From Pseudomonas segetis (lineage in GTDB: Bacteria; Pseudomonadota; Gammaproteobacteria; Pseudomonadales; Pseudomonadaceae), in the NCBI RefSeq assembly GCF_900188155.1, contig NZ_FZOG01000001.1, positions 310,001-374,000 of the forward strand: a stretch of DNA of 64,000 bases, written 5' to 3'. Positions 36,937-46,046 of the stretch are shown in pieces. The position numbers and the translations under genes were made by a program. The notes below the pieces were generated by a model. The model worked only from the letters and a program-made list of their open reading frames with translations. It had not been told where the DNA came from and did no database searches. The stretch's first letter is position 1. Each line of letters starts with the position of its first letter.

Positions 36937-39900
36937 ATGGATTTCAACCTTTCGCGCTGGGCCTTGCAAAACCGGCAGCTTGTGCTCTACATCATGATTC
37001 TATTGAGTGTTATCGGAGCGCTGTCCTACACCAAATTAGGCCAGAGCGAGGACCCGCCGTTTACCTTCAAGGCCATGGTTATTCGCACCAATTGGCCAGG
37101 CGCTTCTGCTGAGGAAGTTTCGCGGCAGGTTACCGACCGCATCGAAAAGAAACTCATGGAAACCGGTGAGTACGAGAAGTTGATCTCCTACTCGCGTCCC
37201 GGCGAATCACAAGTGACCTTTCTGGCCAGTGATTATCTCAAGGCCGATGAAGTCAAAGAGCTTTATTACCAGGTCCGCAAGAAGGTCGGTGATATCCGGC
37301 ATACCTTGCCACAGGGTATCCAGGGGCCTTTCTTCAATGATGAGTTCGGTGACACCTTCGGCAATATCTATGCGCTGACCGGCAAGGGCTTTGATTATCC
37401 CATCCTGAAGGACTATGCCGACCGGATTCAACTGCAGCTGCAGCGGGTCAAGGATGTCGGCAAGATAGACTTGCTCGGCCTGCAGGATGAAAAGATCTGG
37501 ATCGAACTGTCAAATACCAAAGCCGCGACCCTGGGCTTGTCCTTGGCTGCAGTGCAACAAGCGCTTAACCAGCAGAACGCGGTGACCACCGCTGGCTTCT
37601 TTGAAACACCAACTGACCGTGTCCAGGTTCGTGTAGACGGGCGATTCAAAACCCCCGAGGAAATTCGTAACTTCCCGATTCGTGTCGCTGGCCGCACCTT
37701 TCGCCTGGGTGATGTGGCCGAGGTCAAGCGCGGTTTCAATGATCCTGCTGCACCGCGCATGCGGTTTATGGGGGAGGATGCGCTCGGTATTGCCGTGGCG
37801 ATGAAGGACGGTGGCGACATCCTGCAACTGGGGGCTGCGCTGCAAAATGAATTCGCGCGGATTCAACAAACCCTGCCCGCAGGCATGCAACTGCACAAGG
37901 TATCTGACCAGCCTGCGGCGGTTAAGACGGGAGTCGGTGAGTTTGTCCGGGTGCTGGCCGAGGCGCTGGTCATCGTATTGCTGGTGAGCTTTTTCTCCCT
38001 GGGCCTTCGCACCGGTCTGGTGGTGGCGCTTTCAATACCGCTGGTATTGGCCATGACCTTTGCCACCATGTACTTCCTTGGTATCGGCCTGCATAAAATC
38101 TCTTTGGGCGCGCTGGTGCTGGCGCTGGGCTTGCTGGTGGATGACGCCATCATTGCGGTTGAGATGATGGCGATCAAAATGGAGCAGGGCTACGATCGCC
38201 TCAAGGCCGCAAGTTTCGCCTGGACCAGCACGGCTTTTCCAATGCTGACCGGCACGCTCATTACCGCTGCTGGCTTCTTGCCAATTGCTACCGCGCAGTC
38301 CGGAACCGGCGAATACACCCGTTCGATCTTCCAGGTGGTGTCCATTGCCCTGCTGGTTTCGTGGATTGCGGCGGTGGTCTTCGTACCTTACTTGGGGGCC
38401 AAGTTCCTGCCAGACCTGGCCAAGCTGCACGCACTCAAACACGGCGGCAGCGAAACCGGGCACGATCCCTATGCAACGCCATTCTATCGACGTGTACGGC
38501 GCACCATCGCCTGGTGCGTGCGTCACCGAAAAACCGTCATCGTGATTACCGTGGCGATGTTTTTGACCTCGTTGGCGATGTTCAAACTGATTCCGCAGCA
38601 GTTTTTCCCTGCGTCCAATCGTCTTGAATTGATGGTCGATTTGAAGCTGGCCGAAGGCGCCTCCCTGCGCGCCACCGAAGCGCAAGTCAGTCGCCTGGAA
38701 GACATGCTTAAAGAGCATGATGGCATCGATAACTACGTGGCTTATGTGGGCACGGGTTCTCCGCGTTTTTACTTGCCGCTTGACCAGCAGCTACCGGCTG
38801 CGAGTTTTGCCCAGTTTGTGGTGCTGACCAAGAATATCGAGCAGCGTGAGGAAATCCGCAGCTGGCTGATTAAAACCATGAATGAGCAATTCCCGACCTT
38901 GCGCACACGCATTTCGCGCCTGGAAAACGGGCCGCCGGTGGGTTATCCGATTCAACTGCGGGTTTCGGGGGAACATATAGACAAGGTGCGGGCGTTGGCG
39001 CGACAGGTTGCGGTCAAGGTGCGTGAAAACCCCTTCGTAACCAATGTTCACCTTGACTGGGAAGAGCCAAGCAAAGTCGTGCGGGTCAATATCGACCAGT
39101 CTCGTGCTCGGGCCCTTGGCATTACGTCTGAGGATGTGGCCAACTTTTTGCGCTCTACCCTGGTGGGTAATAGCGTGAGTCAGTTCCGCGATGATGACGA
39201 ATTGATCGAGATACTCCTGCGCGGCACCGATCAGGAGCGCCGTAGCCTGGACATGCTGCCGAGCCTGGCGATCCAGACCAGCAGCGGCAAGAGCGTTGCG
39301 CTGTCACAAGTGGCAACGCTGGAGTATGGCTTTGAAGAAGGCATCATCTGGCACCGTGAGCGCTTGCCAACGGTCACGGTGCGCGCCGATGTCTACGGTA
39401 AGGAGCAGCCATCAAGCATTATCCAGCAAATATTGCCGACGCTTGAGCAAGTGCGCGAGCAGCTGCCAGCGGGTTATTTGTTGAACGTCGGCGGTACGGT
39501 CGAAGACTCGGCCAAAGGTCAGAAATCGGTCAATGCTGGCATGCCGCTGTTTATCGTGGTGGTCTTGACCTTGCTAATGCTGCAGCTGAGAAGCTTCTCG
39601 CGCACGGCGATGGTGTTTATCACTGCGCCACTGGGGCTGATTGGCGTGACCTTGTTCCTGTTGCTGTTCAACCAGCCCTTTGGTTTCGTCGCCATGCTCG
39701 GCACCATCGCGCTGTCGGGCATGATCATGCGCAACTCGGTGATTCTGGTTGACCAGATCGAGCAGGACATCAGTGCCGGGCAAGACCGCTGGAACGCAAT
39801 TATCGATGCCACTGTACGGCGGTTCCGTCCCATCGCCCTGACTGCGTTGGCTGCGGTGCTTGCAATGATCCCGTTGTCCCGCAGCATCTTCTTCGGGCCG

Positions 39901-40011
39901 ATGGCGGTGGCGATCATGGGCGGCCTGATTGTCGCGACGGCCTTGACGTTGCTATTTCTGCCCGCGCTCTATGCAGCCTGGTTCAGGGTCAAGGAGCAGC
40001 CACAAGGCTAA
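36937..40011 (+). CDS. RND efflux permease, HAE1 type
   Basis: Inner-membrane proton/drug antiporter of 1024 residues. MDFNLSRWALQNRQLVLYIM forms helix 1; the large periplasmic loop follows (GQSEDPPFTFKAMVIRTNWP). The proton-relay Asp pair is in GALVLALGLLVDDAIIAVEM near 400. GTIALSGMIMRNSVILVDQI near 925 is the second-half counterpart. It belongs to the subgroup with EDP near residue 40, seen in pumps related to TriC/VexF-type systems; substrate unknown. Expressed with the adaptor under the TetR repressor. Confidence 0.92.
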   Translation: MDFNLSRWALQNRQLVLYIMILLSVIGALSYTKLGQSEDPPFTFKAMVIRTNWPGASAEEVSRQVTDRIEKKLMETGEYEKLISYSRPGESQVTFLASDYLKADEVKELYYQVRKKVGDIRHTLPQGIQGPFFNDEFGDTFGNIYALTGKGFDYPILKDYADRIQLQLQRVKDVGKIDLLGLQDEKIWIELSNTKAATLGLSLAAVQQALNQQNAVTTAGFFETPTDRVQVRVDGRFKTPEEIRNFPIRVAGRTFRLGDVAEVKRGFNDPAAPRMRFMGEDALGIAVAMKDGGDILQLGAALQNEFARIQQTLPAGMQLHKVSDQPAAVKTGVGEFVRVLAEALVIVLLVSFFSLGLRTGLVVALSIPLVLAMTFATMYFLGIGLHKISLGALVLALGLLVDDAIIAVEMMAIKMEQGYDRLKAASFAWTSTAFPMLTGTLITAAGFLPIATAQSGTGEYTRSIFQVVSIALLVSWIAAVVFVPYLGAKFLPDLAKLHALKHGGSETGHDPYATPFYRRVRRTIAWCVRHRKTVIVITVAMFLTSLAMFKLIPQQFFPASNRLELMVDLKLAEGASLRATEAQVSRLEDMLKEHDGIDNYVAYVGTGSPRFYLPLDQQLPAASFAQFVVLTKNIEQREEIRSWLIKTMNEQFPTLRTRISRLENGPPVGYPIQLRVSGEHIDKVRALARQVAVKVRENPFVTNVHLDWEEPSKVVRVNIDQSRARALGITSEDVANFLRSTLVGNSVSQFRDDDELIEILLRGTDQERRSLDMLPSLAIQTSSGKSVALSQVATLEYGFEEGIIWHRERLPTVTVRADVYGKEQPSSIIQQILPTLEQVREQLPAGYLLNVGGTVEDSAKGQKSVNAGMPLFIVVVLTLLMLQLRSFSRTAMVFITAPLGLIGVTLFLLLFNQPFGFVAMLGTIALSGMIMRNSVILVDQIEQDISAGQDRWNAIIDATVRRFRPIALTALAAVLAMIPLSRSIFFGPMAVAIMGGLIVATALTLLFLPALYAAWFRVKEQPQG

Positions 40012-40198
40012 TGTTCAGGCTCGCGCAAGGGAGCTATTGCGCGTTTGACTTGTCTACCCCCTGGTGCGGCGTGCAATAAGCGCTGCGCCTGGGGCATGCC
40101 CATCAACAGCAGCCTTGGCAATACGGCCTGTACTTCACAGTGTTTCCACATGCGAGAGTGCATTGCATGCAGGCTGCTCACTCAATGAGGGCATCACT

Positions 40199-40711
40199 TT
40201 GAAATTGTCGTATATAAAAGCACTAGCCATATCTGTTTTCGCGTTGGGCCTTGCCGGGCCGGTCGTTGCAGCTCAGTCGGCCAAGGTTTTTGGTTGGGTT
40301 GAAGAGGGTGAGATCGAGCCGGAAGGCATCGCCGTCAAGATCAAACTCGACACTGGCGCCAAGACGTCATCAATGGATGCCAAGGACCTGGACCGGTTTA
40401 GCAAAGATGGCGATGAATGGGTACGTTTTAATATTGAGCTCAAAGACACTGATACCGGCAAGCTGAAAACCATGGAGGTTGAGCGCAAAGTCGTGCGCAA
40501 TATTAAAGTGCGCGGTGCCGGCGGCTCAGAGCGTCGTCCGGTGGTGATGATGAGCATGTGCATTGGCGACCAGGTCTACAAGGAACAGTTCTCACTGAAA
40601 AACCGTGGCAAGATGAACTATCCCGTGCTGATTGGCCGTAGCACCATCGAGCACTTGGGCTTGGTCGATGTCTCCAAGACATTCACCAGCGAACCCAATT
40701 GCAAAAAATAG
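40199..40711 (+). CDS. periplasmic retropepsin-like ATP-dependent zinc protease family protein
   Basis: 170 residues from a TTG start at 40199 supported by GAGGG at 40187-40191; the longer upstream frame lacks signals. A signal peptide (SYIKALAISVFALGLAGPVV cleaved after VVAA) is followed by the domain known as ATP-dependent zinc protease or RimB-like aspartic peptidase. The catalytic signature is KLDTGAKTSSMDAKD with Asp51. NYPVLIGRSTIEHLGLVDVS near the end is the other hallmark. Family members work with RimK-like ligases, but no rimK is adjacent here. Export to the periplasm is inferred. Confidence 0.8.
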   Translation: MKLSYIKALAISVFALGLAGPVVAAQSAKVFGWVEEGEIEPEGIAVKIKLDTGAKTSSMDAKDLDRFSKDGDEWVRFNIELKDTDTGKLKTMEVERKVVRNIKVRGAGGSERRPVVMMSMCIGDQVYKEQFSLKNRGKMNYPVLIGRSTIEHLGLVDVSKTFTSEPNCKK

Positions 40712-40731
40712 CCATTGTTGGCAAATATCAG

Positions 40732-40768
40732 CCATGAAAAAGCCGCGATTATCGCGGCTTTTTCATGG
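40732..40768. terminator. bidirectional terminator between protease-like gene and rimO
   Basis: Nearly perfect palindrome CCATGAAAAAGCCGCGA .. TCGCGGCTTTTTCATGG with A-runs on the left and T-runs on the right, so it can end transcripts from both convergent genes. Confidence 0.92.
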
Positions 40769-40792
40769 CGTCTGGCTTAACCGTTCGTGGGT

Positions 40793-42112
40793 TTAGACCA
40801 GTTCGGCCCACATGTCGTATTCGTCTGCATCGACAATCACTACCCGGACCTTATCGCCCGGTTTTACGTCGGTGCTGGCAATAAATACGCTGCCGTCGAT
40901 TTCCGGGGCATCGGCGTAGCAGCGAGCCACGGCGCCTTGATCGTCGACTTCATCGATCAACACATCCATCTCTTTGCCGACTTTCAGTTGCAGGCGGGCG
41001 GTGCTGATAGCTTGTTGATGCGCCATGAAGCGATCCCAGCGATCCTGCTTGACATCGTCCGGCACCAAATCGTCGAGCAGGTTGGCAGGTGCGCCTTCAA
41101 CCGGGGAGTACTGGAAGCAGCCTACGCGGTCGAGTTGAGCCTCTGTCAGCCAGTCGAGCAGGTATTGGAAGTCTTCCTCGGTTTCGCCGGGGAAGCCAAC
41201 AATAAAGGTCGAGCGGATGGTCAGTTCCGGGCAGATTTCCCGCCAGCTTTTGATTCGCGCCAGGGTTTTGTCTTCAAAGGCCGGGCGTTTCATGGCTTTG
41301 AGCACTTTCGGGCTAGCGTGTTGGAACGGAATATCCAGGTAAGGCAGGATCTTGCCGGCGGCCATCAAGGGGATGAGTTCGTCGACGTGCGGGTATGGAT
41401 ACACATAATGCAAGCGTACCCAAACGCCCAGGCTTGAAAGCGCCTCGCACATCTCTGTCATGCGGGTCTTGACCGGCCGGCCGTTCCAGAAATCGGTCTT
41501 GTACTTCACATCAACGCCGTAGGCGCTGGTGTCCTGGGAGATAACCAGCAGCTCTTTTACACCGGCTTTAACCAAACGTTCAGCTTCGCTCAACACTTCG
41601 CCAACCGGGCGGCTGACCAGCTTGCCTCGCATCGACGGAATAATGCAGAAGCTGCAGCTATGGTTACAGCCCTCGGATATTTTCAGGTAGGCATAGTGGC
41701 GGGGCGTCAGCTTGACGCCTTGTGGCGGCACCAGGTCGATCAGCGGGTTGTGATCCTGGCGTGGCGGTACCACTTCATGCACGGCATTGACCACTTGCTC
41801 GTACTGCTGCGGACCAGTGACCGAAAGCACACTTGGATGAACCTCGCGGATCGAACCTTCTTCAACGCCCATGCAGCCAGTGACAATGACCTTGCCGTTT
41901 TCCGAAATGGCTTCGCCAATCACCTCCAGCGACTCAGCCTTGGCACTGTCGATAAAACCACAGGTGTTGACCACTACCACGTCGGCGTCTTCGTAGGTCG
42001 GCACGACCTCATAACCTTCCATACGCAACTGGGTCAGGATACGCTCGGAGTCCACCAGGGCCTTGGGGCAACCCAGTGAAACGAATCCGACTTTCGGGGC
42101 GGTGGTGGACAT
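40793..42112 (-). CDS. rimO: ribosomal protein S12 methylthiotransferase
   Basis: Radical-SAM enzyme that adds a methylthio group to Asp88/89 of ribosomal protein S12. 439 residues. The N-terminal methylthiotransferase domain begins [20 protein letters not shown], with further Cys near 50 (VVVNTCGF) and 80 (IVTGCMGV) for its auxiliary cluster. The radical-SAM CxxxCxxC is [17 protein letters not shown] near 150. The C-terminal TRAM domain includes [15 protein letters not shown]. An AGAGG precedes the ATG. Confidence 0.96.
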   Translation of the reverse strand: MSTTAPKVGFVSLGCPKALVDSERILTQLRMEGYEVVPTYEDADVVVVNTCGFIDSAKAESLEVIGEAISENGKVIVTGCMGVEEGSIREVHPSVLSVTGPQQYEQVVNAVHEVVPPRQDHNPLIDLVPPQGVKLTPRHYAYLKISEGCNHSCSFCIIPSMRGKLVSRPVGEVLSEAERLVKAGVKELLVISQDTSAYGVDVKYKTDFWNGRPVKTRMTEMCEALSSLGVWVRLHYVYPYPHVDELIPLMAAGKILPYLDIPFQHASPKVLKAMKRPAFEDKTLARIKSWREICPELTIRSTFIVGFPGETEEDFQYLLDWLTEAQLDRVGCFQYSPVEGAPANLLDDLVPDDVKQDRWDRFMAHQQAISTARLQLKVGKEMDVLIDEVDDQGAVARCYADAPEIDGSVFIASTDVKPGDKVRVVIVDADEYDMWAELV

Positions 42113-42381
42113 GGGGCAAACCTCTGGCTACGAGCGGCGGACACGAAGCATGTCCGTTGATCAAAAAGTGCGCAATTCTAGCGGCGCTTTGTGCAGTTTT
42201 CCAGTGTATTCGCTGGCAATTGTCAGTGCTGAGCCAGTGACGGGCGGTAGCTGTTGCCAGGTGTGGGCAAAACTGGCGGCTGAAGCTGGCCAGGCCGGTT
42301 ATCGCATTGCCAGCAATTAGAGCAAATGGCTTGTAGGCGTTGGCTAGAATATCTGTCTCAGGGATCTGCTGGAGAGCCAGA

Positions 42382-42864
42382 ATGACTAGCAAGAATACCG
42401 TTTGCATTTGGTATAACGGCGACGCTTTGGATGCCGCGAACTTCTACGCTGAGACGTTTCCGGATAGTGCAGTCGGCACCGTTTATCGTGCCCCCATGGA
42501 TTACCCGGCTGGTAAAGAAGGTGATGTCTTGACCGTGGAGTTCACGGTGATGGGCGTTGCCTGTCTCGGACTTAATGGTGGCGGTGGGGTGAAGCATAGC
42601 GAGGCATTTTCGTTTCAGGTTGCCACCGATGATCAAGAGGAAACGGACCGCCTTTGGCATGCAATTGTTGAGAATGGCGGACAGGAAAACGTTTGCGGCT
42701 GGTGCCAGGACAAGTGGGGGCTTTCATGGCAAATCACCCCGCGTGCATTGTCCGCCGCGATAGCCCATCCGGATCCGGCTGCGGCCAAGCGCGCATTCGC
42801 AGCCATGATGCAGATGACCAAGATAGACATCGCCAAGATCGAAGCTGCGTTAGCAAAGCTTTGA
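42382..42864 (+). CDS. VOC/PhnB-like superfamily protein
   Basis: 160 residues from ATG 42382, which has GGAGAG 9 bases upstream. The sequence opens NTVCIWYNGDALDAANFYAE, then EGDVLTVEFTVMGVACLGLN, and later CGWCQDKWGLSWQITPRAL, which matches the 3-demethylubiquinone-9 methyltransferase-like (PhnB) branch of the vicinal oxygen chelate fold. These proteins are usually not real methyltransferases and their activity is undefined. Monocistronic by appearance; convergent with the cytochrome b561 gene. The inverted repeat GCCCGGC/GCCGGGC at 42987-43014 downstream may help end transcription. Confidence 0.83.
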   Translation: MTSKNTVCIWYNGDALDAANFYAETFPDSAVGTVYRAPMDYPAGKEGDVLTVEFTVMGVACLGLNGGGGVKHSEAFSFQVATDDQEETDRLWHAIVENGGQENVCGWCQDKWGLSWQITPRALSAAIAHPDPAAAKRAFAAMMQMTKIDIAKIEAALAKL

Positions 42865-43029
42865 AAACCTACTGCGCTCGATATTACGGCGTTTAACAGC
42901 TGCGCCGCTTTTGACTCGTTGCTTGTCCTGTCTTAGCCCGCGACCTTTTTAGAGGACCTCTGGCAGGTGATTAGCCCCACAAGTCAGCCCGGCCCTGAGT
43001 AAATCAAGCCGGGCGCTATTGAGCTGGAG

Positions 43030-43584
43030 TCAGTTCGAGTTGCGCTGTGGCAGCATGCGGACCAGGGTGTTGTCGCGCAGGATGTAGTGGTGGGCGAGAC
43101 CGGCCACGGCATGCAGGCCGATCAACCAGTAGCCGGTGGTGCCTGCAAGTTCATGCCAGTATTTGATCTGCTTGGCCAGGTCCGGGTTTTTAGCCAGCAA
43201 GGCAGGCAGCTCCATGCCGAAGAAGGGGATTGGTTTACCCGCGGCACTGAGAAGCAGCCAGCCAGCTAAGGGCGCGCCTATCATCAGGGCGTAGAGTGCT
43301 AAGTGCATAAGGTGGGCGGGAATCGCCTGCCATTGCGGAATCGCCGGGACGATTTTCGGCGTTGGCGCGATCAGGCGTGCCAACAGGCGCAGCCAGACCA
43401 GGGCAAACACCGACAAACCCAGCATAAAGTGCCATTGCTTAAGCAGTTCCCGGGTGTCGCTGCCCTTAGGGAAATTGCCTTTCAGCTCGATGCAGCCGTA
43501 AACCCCGATGAGCAGAAGGACCATTAGCCAGTGCAGGCCAATGGACAGGCGTCCGTAGCGGAGTTCGGTGTTTTTCCAAGTCAT
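43030..43584 (-). CDS. cytochrome b561
   Basis: Di-haem inner-membrane cytochrome (184 aa), four helices. Candidate haem ligands: His in RLSIGLHWLMVLLL near 18, HFMLGL near 52, HLMHLALYALMIGAPLAGWL near 92, and LIGLHAVAGLAHHYI near 158-166. It passes electrons between quinol and periplasmic or superoxide acceptors in E. coli; role in this organism not known. It is divergent from NnrS, and the intergenic region carries an Anr-like box at 43685. Confidence 0.88.
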   Translation of the reverse strand: MTWKNTELRYGRLSIGLHWLMVLLLIGVYGCIELKGNFPKGSDTRELLKQWHFMLGLSVFALVWLRLLARLIAPTPKIVPAIPQWQAIPAHLMHLALYALMIGAPLAGWLLLSAAGKPIPFFGMELPALLAKNPDLAKQIKYWHELAGTTGYWLIGLHAVAGLAHHYILRDNTLVRMLPQRNSN

Positions 43585-43684
43585 AGTCTGGGCTCATCAG
43601 GTTATTAAACAGGTGTTAATAATAAAAACTAAGTCTTAACGATTGCTGAATACATACAGTGCTGCGCAAGTTTAAGCACATGCC

Positions 43685-43698
43685 TTGACTCAGGTCAT
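43685..43698 (+). promoter_or_regulatory. candidate Anr/Dnr box upstream of nnrS
   Basis: TTGACTCAGGTCAT matches the pseudomonad Anr/Dnr consensus TTGATNNNNGTCAA at 8 of 10 positions. Its centre lies 74 bases before the NnrS start, which fits activation at -41.5 with a leader of about 30 bases; TAGGGT lies at the expected -10. Confidence 0.5.
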
Positions 43699-43765
43699 CG
43701 AAGTGTTCGAAAAAAAGGCTGTAGGGTGCAGGCTTGAGGGGTGAACAGCTCTGGCGGTCGAGCAA

Positions 43766-44956
43766 ATGCAGATACTGGATAAGCGTAAGGCACTGGCAAT
43801 CGCGCCCTTGTTTCGTCTGGCGTTCCGAGGTTTCTTCCTGTTTGGCAGCCTGCTAGCCATGGTTGCTGTTCCTCTGTGGGTTCTTGCGATACACGGCTAC
43901 TTCAACGGCTGGCAGCCGGTTGGCGGTTGGTTGGGCTGGCATCAGCATGAAATGGTCTTTGCCTTTGCCGGGGCCATTATCACCGGCTTTCTTTTGACTG
44001 CCGTCCAAACCTGGACCGGGCGTCCTGGCTTGAGTGGCAAGCCGCTGGCAGCGCTTATTGTTCTCTGGTTACTGGGGCGTATCTGTTGGTTGCTGGGGCC
44101 TCCGTTGTGGCTGTTGGCCGCGATAAACCTGCTGTTTATGTTGCTTGTCATCCTGGCCATGGCGCAAACCCTGGGCAAGGTAAGGCAGAAGCGTAACTAT
44201 CCGATTGTCGTGGTGCTGGTGTTTTTTCTGTTGGCCGAGATCCTCAACCTTTATGGCCTGGGTATTGGGCATCCCGGGTTACAGCGCCAGGGTGTCATGG
44301 CTGCTGCATGGCTGATTGCAGCATTGATGGGCTTGATTGGCGGGCGAGTGATTCCATTTTTTACCCAGAAAGGTTTGGGCCGCCCAGCGCCAGTCCAGCC
44401 ATGGCCGTGGCTGGACTGGGCGCTGTTAGTAGTCAGTATCTTGATCGCGGCGCTTGAGGCACTAGGTTGGGCGGCGCAGGCGAGTCTATGGATCGCTGGG
44501 CTGTTTTTTCTGGTCACTCTGGCACACGCGGTCCGATTCTGGCGCTGGTTTGATAGCGCTGTGTTGCAGGTGCCATTGCTGTGGTCGCTGTATTTGGCTT
44601 ATGGCTGGCTGATTATTGCCTGTGCCGCAATGACGCTGTGGCACATGGGGTTGCTCGCCAGTCCAAGCCCGGCTCTGCATGCCTTGACCGTTGGAGGTGT
44701 CGGCGGCCTGATCCTGGCCATGCTTGCAAGGGTTTCGCTGGGGCATACGGGGCGTCCATTAACGCTTCCCAAGGGATTTGCCCTTGCGTTCATATGGCTC
44801 AATCTGGCTGCTGCCGTCCGGGTATTTGTGGTGGGCTATTGGTACATGCCAGCCCTGACGGTTGCCGCTGGGTTCTGGGCTTTGGCTTTCGCCCAGTATG
44901 TCTGTTGCTATGGCCCTATGTTGTGTCAGGCCCGCGCGGATGGACATCCCGGATAA
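43766..44956 (+). CDS. nnrS: NnrS family membrane protein
   Basis: About twelve membrane helices in 396 residues. NnrS is a haem- and copper-containing protein found with denitrification genes and protects cells under nitric oxide stress. The sequence has a WLGWHQHEMVFAFAGAIITG segment near 56-75 with conserved His, and FFTQKGLGRP near 195. Placement next to nar genes and an upstream Anr/Dnr-like box supports expression under oxygen limitation. The next gene follows 9 bases later. Confidence 0.9.
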   Translation: MQILDKRKALAIAPLFRLAFRGFFLFGSLLAMVAVPLWVLAIHGYFNGWQPVGGWLGWHQHEMVFAFAGAIITGFLLTAVQTWTGRPGLSGKPLAALIVLWLLGRICWLLGPPLWLLAAINLLFMLLVILAMAQTLGKVRQKRNYPIVVVLVFFLLAEILNLYGLGIGHPGLQRQGVMAAAWLIAALMGLIGGRVIPFFTQKGLGRPAPVQPWPWLDWALLVVSILIAALEALGWAAQASLWIAGLFFLVTLAHAVRFWRWFDSAVLQVPLLWSLYLAYGWLIIACAAMTLWHMGLLASPSPALHALTVGGVGGLILAMLARVSLGHTGRPLTLPKGFALAFIWLNLAAAVRVFVVGYWYMPALTVAAGFWALAFAQYVCCYGPMLCQARADGHPG

Positions 44957-44965
44957 GGAGCTGCC

Positions 44966-45403
44966 TTGAGCTATCTACTTATCAAGATCATCCATTTGTG
45001 TGCTGCCGCATTCTTTATTGGCGGTGTGTTTTTTGAGGTGATGATTGTCAGTTATGCCAGTCGCCAGCTACCGGATACTGCTCGGCAGCAGTTAGGTGCT
45101 GCGCTGGGTATGCGGGCGCGCAAAGTGATGCATTGGGTGGTGCTTGCGCTATATGGCGCGGGTCTTGGCTTGGCTTGGAATTATCGTGCTAGCCTGGCGC
45201 ATCCATTTGCCAGCAGTTTCAGCTTCCTGCTGAGCCTGAAAATCGCTTTTGCGCTGAGCATTCTCGGGCATTTCATCCTTGTGGTCTGGTTGTTGCGCAC
45301 GGGGCGCGCTACCCCAAGGCGCTCAAGGCTGATCCACTACAGTGTGCTGACGCAAATGGTGGTCATCCTTGTCTTGGCCAAGAGCATGGCGTTTGCCTGG
45401 TAA
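44966..45403 (+). CDS. small four-helix membrane protein, CopD-like, next to nnrS
   Basis: 145 residues from TTG 44966 with AAGGAG at 44955-44960. About four helices, beginning LLIKIIHLCAAAFFIGGVFF, a motif like the first helix of CopD-type proteins with a conserved His, and a second His in MHWVVLALYGAGLGLAW. It could carry haem or copper. Nine bases after nnrS, so co-transcribed and probably co-operating with it. Convergent with narL. Function unknown; CopD likeness is tentative. Confidence 0.65.
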   Translation: MSYLLIKIIHLCAAAFFIGGVFFEVMIVSYASRQLPDTARQQLGAALGMRARKVMHWVVLALYGAGLGLAWNYRASLAHPFASSFSFLLSLKIAFALSILGHFILVVWLLRTGRATPRRSRLIHYSVLTQMVVILVLAKSMAFAW

Positions 45404-45410
45404 GACACTG

Positions 45411-46046
45411 TTATTTGTCGTGTTCAAGTGCCCAGACGGCCGCTTCAAGCCGTGAACTGACACCCAGTTTGTTCAGGATGTTTTTTACGTGGACCTTGGC
45501 CGTGCCCTCGCTGATACCGAGCTTGTTGCCCAGTTTTTTGTTGCTCATTCCGCTAGCGATCATCTTTAGAACTTGCTGTTCGCGATGGGTGAGGTTGCAC
45601 GCATTGTTTTCTGGGGTGGGGCGAAGGGCCGTCGCCAGGGTTAGTGTAAGTGCCGGGCTTATGACCAACTGCCCGTCCAACGCTTGCCTGAGTTGCTCGA
45701 TCAATTGTTCGGGCTCCATGTCCTTGAGCAAAAAGCCGTCCGCTTGCAAGCGTAGTGCGTCGGTGACATCTTCCTGAGCATCCGATACGGTGAACATCAG
45801 CACTTTTCCACTGTACTGAGCCTCACGCAGCCGTTTGAGTGTTTCGATGCCGTTGAGCTGCGGCATATTGTTATCCAGCAGGATCAGATCCGGCTTGAAC
45901 TGCTCGGCCATGAGCAAGGCGTCATAGCCGTTACTGGCTTCGGCAACGACTTGCAAGTCATCCTCAAGTTCGATCAGTTGGCGTATTCCCCGGCGCATCA
46001 TTGGGTGGTCGTCAACCAGCAACAGGGTATGGGGGGCTTGGCTCAT
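45411..46046 (-). CDS. narL: NarL, nitrate-responsive response regulator
   Basis: 211-residue LuxR-type regulator. Receiver with acceptor Asp58 in LILLDNNMPQLNG; HTH in LTHREQQVLKMIASGMSNKK LG-type segment from about 148. Phosphorylated by NarX when nitrate is present, it activates narK1K2GHJI. Its ATG overlaps the narX stop (ATGA), so the two proteins are made in fixed ratio. A 7-2-7 NarL site lies in the narX-narK1 gap. Confidence 0.94.
   Translation of the reverse strand: MSQAPHTLLLVDDHPMMRRGIRQLIELEDDLQVVAEASNGYDALLMAEQFKPDLILLDNNMPQLNGIETLKRLREAQYSGKVLMFTVSDAQEDVTDALRLQADGFLLKDMEPEQLIEQLRQALDGQLVISPALTLTLATALRPTPENNACNLTHREQQVLKMIASGMSNKKLGNKLGISEGTAKVHVKNILNKLGVSSRLEAAVWALEHDK

Noticed and set aside
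40064-40198. Longer N-terminus for the retropepsin-like protein
   Set aside because: The extra 45 residues are not conserved-looking and would bury the signal peptide; TTG 40199 has a well-spaced GAGGG.
42987-43014. GCCCGGC/GCCGGGC inverted repeat as a terminator between the VOC gene and cytochrome b561
   Set aside because: 14-base loop and no T-run, so it was mentioned with the VOC gene but not called as a feature.
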